DNA of 7,964 nt from an uncultured Saprospiraceae bacterium. GTDB taxonomy: Bacteria; Bacteroidota; Bacteroidia; Chitinophagales; Saprospiraceae. The position numbers and the translations under genes were made by a program. The notes beneath the pieces are model-generated. The model saw only the letters and a list, made by a program, of their open reading frames with translations, searched no databases and had not been told where the DNA came from. Shown here one piece after another: positions 1 through 7,455 of this stretch. Every line of letters begins with the position of its first letter. Position 1 is the first letter of the stretch. The stretch spans positions 1 to 7,964 of the forward strand of contig CALIQO010000341.1 of NCBI GenBank assembly GCA_938044055.1, read 5' to 3'.

Positions 1-1101
1 GATGATAAAGTTACCATAATGATGTCTACTCAGGTAGTTGCGCTTACGCAAAAATCGGTTGCCAAAGCCCTAGGCATAAAGGCGAAAGATGTGAATGTTA
101 TTCCTACTTACTTGGGTGGTGGATTCGGCAGAAGATTGCATACACCCAATGCTGTACAAGCGGCCTTAATGTCTAAAGCTTGTGGGCGGCCTGTAAAATG
201 TTTTTTCGACCGGAAACAAGAATTTCAGAACGATACATTCCGACCACCGACCCATCACGTAATGAAAGGGAAAGTCTCTCCATCAGGGCAGTTGCTAGCC
301 ATAGAACATAATTTTAGTTCTGGGGATGTGATGTTTAATTCTGCCTTGGTTCCCAGCATAGCAGGGACTGTTGTAGGTGCAGATATCGGAGCCATACGTG
401 GCGGATCCATTATGTATCGAAGTATTCCTAATCATAGAGCTGTCACCTATCATACAAGTTTGCCATTTGCTACAAGTTTCTGGCGCAGTTTAGGACTTCT
501 GGCCAATACATTTGCCATAGAAAGTATGATGGATGAGTTAGCGCTTAAAGCCGGAAAAGACCCTGTACAATTTAGGCTTGATTATATACCAGATGATGAA
601 GATGGTATCCGATTAAAGAATGTGATTTCTGCATGTGTAGAGAAGGCAGGATATCGCGATCAAGCAGAAGGCAATCGAGCCATGGGATTCGCTGCAAGTG
701 TTGATGCGGGTTCGCCTTGTGCACATGTAGCTGAGGTTTCTATTGAAGATAGTGAGATACGGGTACACAAGGTTACTGTAGGATTCGATTGTGGCATTGC
801 GGTTAACCCAGATCAAGTCCGTGCTCAAGTAGAAGGATGCGTAATCATGGGAATAAGTGCTTCGATGCATGAGAAGATGGACTTAAGAGAAAATAAACTA
901 TACCCTACTAATTATGGTTCTTATAAAATGGCCATGATGAAGCATTCTCCTAGAGAGATTGATACCGTCTTGGTAGAAGGAGTAGATTATGCAGGTCCGG
1001 TAGGGGAACCACCGCTCGGTCCTATTGCTGCCGCTATTGGCAACGCTGTAAAAAGACTGACAGGAAAAAGGTTAACTGAACTGCCTCTATCGCTGACATA
1101 A
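1..1101 (+). CDS. Molybdopterin-binding oxidoreductase large subunit, IorB-like (5' partial)
   Basis: C-terminal 366 residues of a xanthine dehydrogenase-family molybdenum-cofactor subunit, most like isoquinoline 1-oxidoreductase beta (IorB) or aldehyde dehydrogenase large subunits. The frame is open to the first base of the window, so the Met at 19 is internal; the family is usually about 700-750 residues, so roughly half is missing. Visible signs, counted from the window edge: the cofactor-binding loop GGGFGRR at residues 39-45; a segment FWRSLG resembling the conserved WRS(V/L)G active-site region; DCGIAVNPDQVRAQVEG, the typical C-terminal cofactor motif; and VGEPPLGP, whose Glu336 (1006-1008) aligns with the catalytic base of the family (GEPP in xanthine dehydrogenase). 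Such subunits hydroxylate aldehydes or N-heterocycles and pass electrons to a 2Fe-2S partner (IorA type), often exported by Tat. The partner and N-terminus lie outside the window, so substrate and export cannot be judged. Canonical IorB has GEPGTPP here; this copy is two residues shorter. Confidence 0.92.
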   Translation, partial: DDKVTIMMSTQVVALTQKSVAKALGIKAKDVNVIPTYLGGGFGRRLHTPNAVQAALMSKACGRPVKCFFDRKQEFQNDTFRPPTHHVMKGKVSPSGQLLAIEHNFSSGDVMFNSALVPSIAGTVVGADIGAIRGGSIMYRSIPNHRAVTYHTSLPFATSFWRSLGLLANTFAIESMMDELALKAGKDPVQFRLDYIPDDEDGIRLKNVISACVEKAGYRDQAEGNRAMGFAASVDAGSPCAHVAEVSIEDSEIRVHKVTVGFDCGIAVNPDQVRAQVEGCVIMGISASMHEKMDLRENKLYPTNYGSYKMAMMKHSPREIDTVLVEGVDYAGPVGEPPLGPIAAAIGNAVKRLTGKRLTELPLSLT

Positions 1102-1104
1102 AGG

Positions 1105-2634
1105 TTAGAGCTTTTCAATGTTTTCGAGGTAATTGTCTGCTTGTGTAAGGATAGATTCCTTATCCTCTACTTTCATTTTATCCCAGATTCTGTACATCAT
1201 TCCGATTCTAGGGTTTTTTCTAAGTAGCGCATCATGGCGGTCATAGAAGTGCCAGTACAAGCTGTTAAAAGGACAAGCCCTGTCACCATTTTTTATCTTT
1301 TTATTATAGTGGCAAGACTTGCAATAGTGGCCCATCTTGTCAATATAATTCGCTGAAGAAACATATGGTTTGGTTCCTACTATGCCACCATCGGCATACT
1401 GACTCATGCCTCTAGTGTTGGTGATTTCTACCCACTGCAAGGAATCAATATATATGCCTAGATACCATGCATCTACTTCGTCAGGATGGATGCCTGCCAG
1501 GAGCGTAAAATTACCTGTAATCATCAATCGTTGTATGTGATGCGCATAAGCATAATCTAAAGACTGCTCGATGGCATGACTGACACAATGCATTTTGGTT
1601 TTACCCGTCCAGAACCAACTAGGTAATTTCCTATTATGCGAAAAGAAATTTAAGTCCGCATAGGCTGGCATGTGTGCCCAGTATACGCCTCGCATGTATT
1701 CTCGCCAACCTAGAATCTGTCTTATGAATCCTTCTGCTTGACTGATGGTAACTTCATCCCGCTGATGGTAAGCTTCTTCTACTTTTTTAATCACTTCAAG
1801 TGGGCATATTAACTTGACATTGATTAAGAAAGATAACCTGCTGTGGAACAAAGACCACTCGTAAGGATGTGTAGCATCCTGAAATAATCCGAAACTAGGC
1901 AGTAGGAACTCAATAAAAAAATTTAATAACTCAAGTCCTTCAGCTCGGGTTACGGGCCAGATAAAGTTTTCTTTATCTATTCTTCCTATGTATGACACAC
2001 CGTGTACATCGATCATTTCTACAACCGTTGTAACATTTCTATTAAATTCTTTCGGAGCTGGGATTTTAACCTTGGCTGCGAGTTTCTTCCTGTTTTCTTT
2101 GTCGTAATTCCATTTTCCAGTAATAGGCTTAGAGCCATCCATAAGGATATCATATTTCTTACGCATAAAGCGATAAAAGGATTCCATTAAATATGTTTTC
2201 TTCCCTTCGAAGAAGTTAGACAATTCATTCCTTTCCGTTAGAAAATGCTCTGTATCGTATACTTGACTTGGAATCGATAAATCGGCGCAGAGATTGGACA
2301 ATTGCACATCTATTCTATATTCATCTGGCAGCTGATATTCTACTTTTTCAATATCGTGTTCTGCTATAACGCTCCGTATGTTTTCATGGAAGGAATGGAG
2401 GTTTTTAGGGCTGTCCAGTTTTAAGTAAATTACATGGTTGTTTTTCTTTTCTAGAAAATCTGCGAAAGCACGCATGGCGAGAAAAAATGCTACAACTTTC
2501 TGTATATGATGATTGACATAATCTGTTTCTTGCCTGACCTCCATCAGCAGGTATATAAAGTCATCTTGAGGACCTTGATACCAACTGTGTCTGTGATTCA
2601 GTTGATCACCTAGGATAAGTCTGAGCGTTTTCAT
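1105..2634 (-). CDS. Iron-sulfur (6-4) photolyase / cryptochrome, PhrB/CryB type
   Basis: 509-residue flavoprotein of the FeS-BCP branch of the photolyase/cryptochrome superfamily (often annotated 'cryptochrome/photolyase family protein' or 'deoxyribodipyrimidine photolyase-related'). The N-terminal Rossmann domain opens with LRLILGDQLNHRHSW, typical of this branch. The C-terminal helical FAD domain carries four cysteines at 350, 438, 441 and 454, the same numbers I recall for the [4Fe-4S] ligands of Agrobacterium PhrB. His365-His366 (in YAHHIQRL), Trp342, Trp390, Tyr391 and Tyr424 also fall at positions reported there for catalysis or flavin photoreduction. The motif RGMSQYADGGIVGTKPY (408-424) is a family hallmark. 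PhrB repairs (6-4) pyrimidine photoproducts with light and binds FAD plus a lumazine antenna; relatives such as CryB act mainly as photoreceptors. I infer repair from the intact residues, without proof. The ATG at 2634 is preceded by GCAGGTAG, a modest Shine-Dalgarno. Its stop lies 3 bp from the convergent oxidoreductase stop. Confidence 0.95.
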   Translation of the reverse strand: MKTLRLILGDQLNHRHSWYQGPQDDFIYLLMEVRQETDYVNHHIQKVVAFFLAMRAFADFLEKKNNHVIYLKLDSPKNLHSFHENIRSVIAEHDIEKVEYQLPDEYRIDVQLSNLCADLSIPSQVYDTEHFLTERNELSNFFEGKKTYLMESFYRFMRKKYDILMDGSKPITGKWNYDKENRKKLAAKVKIPAPKEFNRNVTTVVEMIDVHGVSYIGRIDKENFIWPVTRAEGLELLNFFIEFLLPSFGLFQDATHPYEWSLFHSRLSFLINVKLICPLEVIKKVEEAYHQRDEVTISQAEGFIRQILGWREYMRGVYWAHMPAYADLNFFSHNRKLPSWFWTGKTKMHCVSHAIEQSLDYAYAHHIQRLMITGNFTLLAGIHPDEVDAWYLGIYIDSLQWVEITNTRGMSQYADGGIVGTKPYVSSANYIDKMGHYCKSCHYNKKIKNGDRACPFNSLYWHFYDRHDALLRKNPRIGMMYRIWDKMKVEDKESILTQADNYLENIEKL

Positions 2635-2747
2635 CTACCTGCTTTAAGTCATACAACTGTTTTAGACTCAATAGGTTTTTATATTGTCAGCGAAAATTAT
2701 TGGTTATATAAATTGTCTCTTTTTTTTCCTTAATACCGATTTGTAAC

Positions 2748-2755
2748 TAGTTTTG
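2748..2755 (+). promoter_or_regulatory. Bacteroidota -7 promoter element for the TonB receptor gene
   Basis: TAGTTTTG matches the Bacteroidota -7 consensus TAnnTTTG exactly and ends 21 bp before the receptor ATG at 2777. Transcription would start near 2761, leaving a very short leader of about 15 nt, so there is no room for a riboswitch. I do not see a convincing -33 TTG at the usual spacing. The 142-bp intergenic region 2635-2776 also has to hold the divergent photolyase promoter, for which I find only an imperfect TAATTTTC on the minus strand. Confidence 0.55.
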
Positions 2756-2776
2756 CGGCTTGTTAAATGACAACGC

Positions 2777-4579
2777 ATGAAAACAATCTTCACTTTTCTC
2801 ACCCTTATAGGGTGTATGTCCATCCAAGCACAAGACGATAGCTTATCTGTGGATGTAGACGAAATCTTGATCCAAGATAAGCGTCTAGAAATAGGATATG
2901 CTGAATCCAGCAGAACCATAAACATTATCGATCGTAAGGCAATAGAGACAGCACCCGTACAATCGGTTGCTGAACTGTTGCAGTATGTTGCAGGAGTTGA
3001 TATCAGAAGAAGAGGAATCCATGGAATCCAAGCAGATATTAGTCTACGTGGAGGAACCTTTGACCAAGTATTGGTCATGGTTAATGGCGTCAATATGTCT
3101 GACCCACAGACTGGCCATCATACCATGAACCTCCCTGTTGACCTTGAGCAGATAGAACGAATAGAGGTGCTTAAAGGTCCTGCTGCCAGAAGGTACGGGC
3201 AGAATGCATTTGCGGGAGCGATAAATATAGTAACGAAAAAAGGAAGAGAACAATCCATCAATCTGTCTACACAGTACTCGAAGCATGCATCCGGAAGGAT
3301 TGCTGCTAATGCAACCTTACCAGCTGGAAACGCCAATCACTCTATAGGGTTTTCTAAAACCTTCTCAGAAGGATATCGATTCAACACAGACTATACGCTG
3401 GACAATTTTTTTTACCAATCTGATATTGCCATCGGTGATAACAACTTGCTGTTAAATGCAGCGTATACGGGAAGAACTTTCGGGGCGAATGGCTTCTACG
3501 CTAGCCCAGACTTTACAGAACAATACGAAGAGATAGGAACCAGTATCGTTTCTGCTCAATACCGGATCAATAAAGGCAATCTCAAGATTACGCCTTCTGT
3601 CTTCTGGAGGAGAAACCAAGATGAGTATCACTTTATAAGAAGCAATCCATCCATTTTCAGAAACTTCCACATCGGCAATACCTATGGAGGAGAAATCAAT
3701 GGTAGTTATATCAATGCACTTGGTGTCCTAGGAGTAGGTGTGGACTTCAGGTATGATGATCTTGCTTCGAATAACCTAGGCGAACGCACCCGTACAACCC
3801 TTGGTTTCAATATGGAACAACGATTTAGTTTGTTAGAAGGAAAGTTAGATGTAACGCCGGGATTTGCAGCTTATAGGTATACGGATTTTGGAGCAAAGAT
3901 ATTCCCTGGTTTAGATTTAGGCTATGCCATCAACGGTGAGTTTAAAGTATATGGCAATGTGGGTTCTACTTGGAGAGTGCCCACTTATACAGATCTGTTT
4001 TATGAGGATAGAGCCAACCTTGGTAATCCAGACCTCGAACCAGAAACAGCGCTTACTACAGAAGTAGGTGTGAAGTACAACAATAGAAAGGTTGACATCC
4101 AGATTTCTGGGTTTAGAAGGAACAGTACCAATCTGATCGACTGGAGTAAAGAGAACGAGGACGACAAGTGGTTTCCTAATAATATCGGTGAAGTAGTAGT
4201 CACGGGAGTAGAACTCAACAGTAATTTTAAGATCAACGAGCGTGTAAGTCTCACGGCTAATTATACACGATTAGACGGAGAGAATAATGTAGATGCAAGC
4301 ATCAGTAGGTATGCCCTTGACTTAATAAGCAATCATGTGACCGCTGGAGCGCAAATAGGCCTTTCCGATTTATTCAGATCATCTATCTATGTTCGGTATG
4401 TAGATCGATTAAACTTAGATAATTATAATGTGGTTGATGCCAGAGTAGGGTATTATGGCAAGCAGATGCAAGTCAGTTTATTTGCCAGTAACTTGTTCGA
4501 TGCATCGTTTACAGAGACGAACCTTGTTCCTATGCCAGGAAGATGGATGGGAATTACTGTGGGATATACCTACAGATAA
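2777..4579 (+). CDS. TonB-dependent outer-membrane receptor, BtuB-like size
   Basis: 600-residue outer-membrane transporter powered by TonB-ExbBD. A signal peptide covers about residues 1-18, probably cut in the SIQAQD region. DEILIQ (28-33) is a plausible TonB box. The plug domain spans about 45-155, with VAELLQYVAGVDIRRRG (64-80), SLRGGTFDQVLVMVNGV (89-105) and IERIEVLKGPAARRYG (126-141). The rest is a 22-strand-type beta barrel with receptor hallmarks: RVPTYTDLFYE (400-410), GNPDLEPE (416-423) and the late-barrel FASNLFDASF (569-578). It has no N-terminal carboxypeptidase-regulatory-like domain and no SusD gene beside it, so it is not a SusC-type glycan importer. Plain receptors of this size take up siderophores, cobalamin or metals; nothing nearby identifies the ligand, and there is no space for a cobalamin riboswitch. 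The last residue is Arg, not the common C-terminal Phe. The ATG at 2777 fits both the signal peptide and the upstream -7 box. Confidence 0.95.
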   Translation: MKTIFTFLTLIGCMSIQAQDDSLSVDVDEILIQDKRLEIGYAESSRTINIIDRKAIETAPVQSVAELLQYVAGVDIRRRGIHGIQADISLRGGTFDQVLVMVNGVNMSDPQTGHHTMNLPVDLEQIERIEVLKGPAARRYGQNAFAGAINIVTKKGREQSINLSTQYSKHASGRIAANATLPAGNANHSIGFSKTFSEGYRFNTDYTLDNFFYQSDIAIGDNNLLLNAAYTGRTFGANGFYASPDFTEQYEEIGTSIVSAQYRINKGNLKITPSVFWRRNQDEYHFIRSNPSIFRNFHIGNTYGGEINGSYINALGVLGVGVDFRYDDLASNNLGERTRTTLGFNMEQRFSLLEGKLDVTPGFAAYRYTDFGAKIFPGLDLGYAINGEFKVYGNVGSTWRVPTYTDLFYEDRANLGNPDLEPETALTTEVGVKYNNRKVDIQISGFRRNSTNLIDWSKENEDDKWFPNNIGEVVVTGVELNSNFKINERVSLTANYTRLDGENNVDASISRYALDLISNHVTAGAQIGLSDLFRSSIYVRYVDRLNLDNYNVVDARVGYYGKQMQVSLFASNLFDASFTETNLVPMPGRWMGITVGYTYR

Positions 4580-4600
4580 AATAAAGGGAAGTTACTGGCC

Positions 4601-5893
4601 TTATTGCAGCTGAGCCCCGTATTTTTTATACAAAAGATACTGGCCTCCTCCTCGTACCACCATCATGGAAAGTAGGGCCAACCACAAGGCATGATTTCCT
4701 AGTGTAGAGGATAGCGAGAAGTAGATCAATAGGTATACACCGAGCGCTACATACATGGTATTCCTCATTGCTCGAGAAGCAGTCAATCCGATGAATATAC
4801 CATCCCAGATATAACACCAGAATGAAAAAATAGGAAAAGCTATCACCCAGGGCAGAAAAGTTCTGGCATCCTTAGCTACGTGGGTATCTGTTGTGAATAT
4901 GGAGAAAAGATAATCGCCACAGAGCCAGAACAACAACGCAAATCCTATAGCTAGCACACCGCCCCAGACCAAGGATTGACGTATAGCGAGGTTTAAGCGA
5001 GGGGAATCTTGCCTTCCTTTATATTTTCCAACAATACTTTCTGCTGCATAAGCGAATCCATCGACACCATAAGACATCCAATTGATAAATTGAAGCAAGA
5101 CAACATTGATTGCTAGAATGGCAACACCGCTATCGCTTGATTGCCTATAGAAAAATGCAAAAGCAAAGGTCAAGGCTACTGTTCGGATGAATAAGTCGCG
5201 ATTGACGGAGAAGAAATGCTTGAGCCCATCTAGTTGAGTGAGTGCTTTCCGGCGATAGTATTTAAAATATGAACGGTAAGAATATAGAAGGAATATGAAA
5301 GCACAGAAGACGCCTACATATTGTGCGATCACGGTTCCCCAGGCCACACCTGAGATTTCCCATCCTAGGTTGTAAACCAGAATATAGCTGAGTATAATAT
5401 TACAACCATTAATCAAGATGGTCAGGATAAGAGGGATGATGGCATTCTGCATTCCGAAGAACCATCCCATGAGGCCATACAACATCAGGGTAGCCGGTGC
5501 CGCCCACAATCTAATATAAAAATAGGTGGCGACCATGTCTCCTTGGTCGGACTGGACGCTCATGGCGTATGAAGATAAGTGATATAGTGGCGTCCTCAGT
5601 AGAAGAATGATGATCGCTATTATGAGTCCCAGCAGCAGACTTCTTAATAAGGTAAGTATCATTGCTTGCTTATCATCTCCACCGTATGCTTGTGCAGTCA
5701 TTCCTGTTGTCCCCATTCTCAGGAATCCGAAGTTCCAGTAGATAAAATTAAAGATCATGCTTCCCAGCCCCACTGCACCTAGATGGGCAACAGATAATTG
5801 TCCCATAAGTATGGTATCTACCGAGGATAATAGAGGAATAGAAATGTTAGATAAGATATTAGGAATGGCTAGTCTGAGGATCTCTTTATTCAT
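4601..5893 (-). CDS. MATE-family multidrug/toxic-compound efflux antiporter, DinF-like
   Basis: 430-residue inner-membrane antiporter with about 12 hydrophobic helices in two six-helix halves, expected to export drugs or metabolites in exchange for Na+ or H+. Family signs: helix 1 motif VDTILMGQLS with Asp26, a candidate cation-coupling residue; GFLRMGTTGMTAQAYG (56-71); DGFAYAAESIVGKYKG (278-293), the second-half counterpart; and WDGIFIGLTASRAMRN (363-378), typical of the DinF branch. The length is normal for the family. I place the start at the ATG at 5893 (MNKEILRLAIP), because the frame reaches three codons further only through a TTG at 5902 and the MATE N-terminus normally begins just before such a segment. 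No strong Shine-Dalgarno is visible (TTGAAAGCT before the ATG). The gene converges on the TonB receptor with 21 bp between stops, and no clear terminator hairpin is seen there. There is no adjacent regulator or substrate clue, so the exported compound is unknown. Confidence 0.93.
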   Translation of the reverse strand: MNKEILRLAIPNILSNISIPLLSSVDTILMGQLSVAHLGAVGLGSMIFNFIYWNFGFLRMGTTGMTAQAYGGDDKQAMILTLLRSLLLGLIIAIIILLLRTPLYHLSSYAMSVQSDQGDMVATYFYIRLWAAPATLMLYGLMGWFFGMQNAIIPLILTILINGCNIILSYILVYNLGWEISGVAWGTVIAQYVGVFCAFIFLLYSYRSYFKYYRRKALTQLDGLKHFFSVNRDLFIRTVALTFAFAFFYRQSSDSGVAILAINVVLLQFINWMSYGVDGFAYAAESIVGKYKGRQDSPRLNLAIRQSLVWGGVLAIGFALLFWLCGDYLFSIFTTDTHVAKDARTFLPWVIAFPIFSFWCYIWDGIFIGLTASRAMRNTMYVALGVYLLIYFSLSSTLGNHALWLALLSMMVVRGGGQYLLYKKYGAQLQ

Positions 5894-5986
5894 AGCTTTC
5901 AATGCCGAAACATCGTAATGGTACGGCGAATGGTAGAAAAATCACAACGAATGATATAATAAAAAAGCATCATGTGTGATTATTTG

Positions 5987-5994
5987 TACTTTTG
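5987..5994 (+). promoter_or_regulatory. Bacteroidota -7 promoter element for the PASTA (and perhaps rhodanese) gene
   Basis: TACTTTTG, followed by CA, is an exact match to TAnnTTTG and to the extended form often seen in Bacteroidota. Transcription would begin near 6000-6002, about 60 nt before the annotated start of the PASTA gene. A good -33 TTG is not visible at the expected distance. It lies in the 166-bp divergent region shared with the MATE gene, for which I find no equally good minus-strand element. Confidence 0.6.
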
Positions 5995-6000
5995 CATCTA

Positions 6001-6023
6001 GATCGATCGTTAAAGAGTCGATC
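6001..6023 (+). other. Stem-loop at the predicted 5' end of the PASTA mRNA
   Basis: GATCGA (6001-6006) pairs with TCGATC (6018-6023) around an 11-nt loop. The stem starts almost exactly where transcription from the 5987-5994 element should begin, so the transcript may carry a 5'-terminal hairpin that could affect mRNA stability or ribosome loading. The stem is only 6 bp, and the two arms are palindrome-rich (GATCGATC), so chance is possible. Confidence 0.3.
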
Positions 6024-6031
6024 CGATTAAA

Positions 6032-6067
6032 ATGAGAAACACAATTAAAATTTTCTGTTTTGACTAG
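6032..6067 (+). other. 11-codon ORF overlapping the PASTA gene start
   Basis: ATG at 6032 opens a frame MRNTIKIFCFD that stops at TAG (6065-6067), overlapping the TTG start of the PASTA gene (6060) by 8 nt. It is the first ATG after the predicted transcription start. It could be a leader peptide translationally coupled to the PASTA gene. Alternatively it is the true N-terminus of that gene, separated by a one-base insertion: removing one T from the TTTT at 6058-6061 would join the two frames. It may also be chance. Confidence 0.3.
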
Positions 6068-6845
6068 GAAACAATTTTTATTTCAATTGCTATACATATT
6101 CCTTTTTGTCGTAGGAGTATTGATGTTAACCCTATTATGGTTGAGGTTTTATACCAATCATGGCCAGGAACTCGACATGCCAGATTATGTCGGAACCCAA
6201 TTGGAGGAGGCCACTAAGAATGCAGAGGATAAAACCTTTGAGATTGTTGTAAATGATTCTACACATATTGTCGGGAAGCCTGGAGGGGAGATTCTTGATC
6301 AGAATCCTAAGGGTGGAGCCAAGGTTAAGGAAAACAGAAAGATCTATGTAACCATTACCAAGTTTAATGCAGATCGAATTAAATTCTCAGATCTACCTAC
6401 CTTATATGGTCGCGATTTCGAGCAAAAGAGAAAGGAGCTCCAGCACCTCAATATCAATGCTAATATCAAGAAGTTTACCTATGACCCAGGAGAGCCTAAT
6501 CACATTCTTGAAGTCTGGTATGATGGAAAAATCATCGCTAATCGGGATATAGAACGCAACGATGTAGAGATTGAAAAAGGAGGAACGCTAGATTTCGTTC
6601 TGAGCGAGCAATCAGGAGGAACTGCAGCCGTTGTTGATGTTCGATGTATGACTGTAGGTAAAGCAAGATTTTTATTAAAGAATCTTAAGTTTGACTTAGG
6701 GGAAATAGAACCTGCTTCTCTTGCAGGAGATGACAATGCCATCATTGTAGAACAAGAACCGTATTATGATCCAGGAAGAGTCATTGAAAGAGGTACTAAG
6801 TTCAAAGTAAAGGTCTCCTCAGAAAGACCTCCTGGATGCAATTAA
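6060..6845 (+). CDS. Membrane-anchored protein with three PASTA domains
   Basis: 261-residue protein with a short positively charged N-terminus (TRK), one membrane helix at about 7-29 and an outside-facing region made of three PASTA domains: about 37-103 (begins LDMPDYVG), 108-184 (begins FSDLPTLYG) and 190-253 (begins AAVVDVRCMTVGKARFLL). PASTA domains in penicillin-binding proteins and Ser/Thr kinases are linked to peptidoglycan or beta-lactam-type ligands. Bacteroidota often carry stand-alone versions without kinase or transpeptidase, as here; their role is not well established, though some lie beside cell-wall genes such as ddl. Here the next gene is a rhodanese. The start is uncertain: the only codon that keeps the membrane helix in this frame is TTG at 6060. 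An in-frame stop lies at 6033-6035, and the next ATG (6123) would remove most of the helix. No Shine-Dalgarno is seen; the upstream stretch is A/T-rich. Cys196 and Cys260 are the only cysteines. Confidence 0.88.
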   Translation: MTRKQFLFQLLYIFLFVVGVLMLTLLWLRFYTNHGQELDMPDYVGTQLEEATKNAEDKTFEIVVNDSTHIVGKPGGEILDQNPKGGAKVKENRKIYVTITKFNADRIKFSDLPTLYGRDFEQKRKELQHLNINANIKKFTYDPGEPNHILEVWYDGKIIANRDIERNDVEIEKGGTLDFVLSEQSGGTAAVVDVRCMTVGKARFLLKNLKFDLGEIEPASLAGDDNAIIVEQEPYYDPGRVIERGTKFKVKVSSERPPGCN

Positions 6846-6911
6846 TCCTTCTCTAGAGAATCATTTTATCACTTGACCTGTTATAACCACAACAGAATAT
6901 AAATCAAGATC

Positions 6912-7220
6912 ATGCAAGACATAACCGTACAAGAGTTAAAAGAAAAGATGGATAGAGGCGACGACTTCTTATTCATCGATGTACGAGAAGATTACGAGTA
7001 TAAAGAGTTTAACCTAGGCGCTAAGCTTATTCCCCTCGGCAACTTAATGACTGCACTTCCGGACTTAGAAGAACACAAGGAAAAAGAGATTGTTGTTCAT
7101 TGTAGATCTGGTGCCCGTAGTGGCAATGCTAAGCAAGCCATGATGCAACTCGGATTCACCAAGGTTAGGAACCTTCTCGGAGGTGTATTACAGTGGCAAG
7201 ATGTGTATCCTAAAGGATAA
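6912..7220 (+). CDS. Single-domain rhodanese-like sulfurtransferase
   Basis: 102-residue protein consisting of one rhodanese domain (GlpE/PspE size). It shows the N-terminal FIDVREDYEY motif (21-30), the GAKLIPLGN segment (37-44 region), and the active-site loop CRSGAR (64-69) with catalytic Cys64 after the strand IVVHC. GFTKVRNLLGGVLQW (81-95) is the usual C-terminal signature. The six-residue loop starting with Cys is the sulfurtransferase form, as opposed to the longer Cdc25-like loop. Such proteins carry a persulfide on the cysteine and pass sulfur to cyanide, thioredoxin or other acceptors. No signal peptide is present, so it should be cytoplasmic. It follows the PASTA gene by 66 bp on the same strand with no clear promoter between, so co-transcription is likely, although a functional link is not obvious. 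The ATG at 6912 gives a full-length domain with no missing N-terminal residues. Confidence 0.95.
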   Translation: MQDITVQELKEKMDRGDDFLFIDVREDYEYKEFNLGAKLIPLGNLMTALPDLEEHKEKEIVVHCRSGARSGNAKQAMMQLGFTKVRNLLGGVLQWQDVYPKG

Positions 7221-7455
7221 TTGATTCCATAGATTTTTTTTCAAATCAAGTGACTGGATAACATTCTGATATTCAGTGATATAGGCTATTCTTAATTCCC
7301 ATCTTATTACAAGTCACTAGACATACAGTCTCATATGACGGGTATCTTACATATTTAACATGTGACTACTTAGAACTTGCTCAGTCAAAAGGGTGAATAA
7401 TGAGAAAAAAACATTTCCACTCATTGCGAATGAAACTAAAGCTCTGATGGAAAAA

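Noticed and set aside
613..870. Minus-strand 85-codon frame inside the oxidoreductase gene, and similar antisense frames in the other genes
   Set aside because: They lie opposite well-conserved coding sequence and show no recognisable family features.
2635..2776. Cobalamin or other riboswitch upstream of the TonB receptor
   Set aside because: The -7 box leaves a leader of about 15 nt, and no B12-box-like sequence is visible.
2807..2818. Lipobox-like LIGC (residues 10-13) in the TonB receptor
   Set aside because: Only 12 residues would precede the Cys, too short for a lipoprotein signal, and TonB receptors are not lipoproteins. The SIQAQD site suits a normal signal peptidase.
5894..5902. TTG at 5902 as the MATE gene start (three residues longer)
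   Set aside because: The ATG at 5893 gives the normal MATE N-terminus, and no ribosome site favours the TTG.
7206..7241. Terminator directly after the rhodanese gene (TATCC/GGATA hairpin and T8 run)
   Set aside because: The stem is only 5 bp, overlaps the stop codon and lies about 14 nt from the T-run, so it is not a typical intrinsic terminator.
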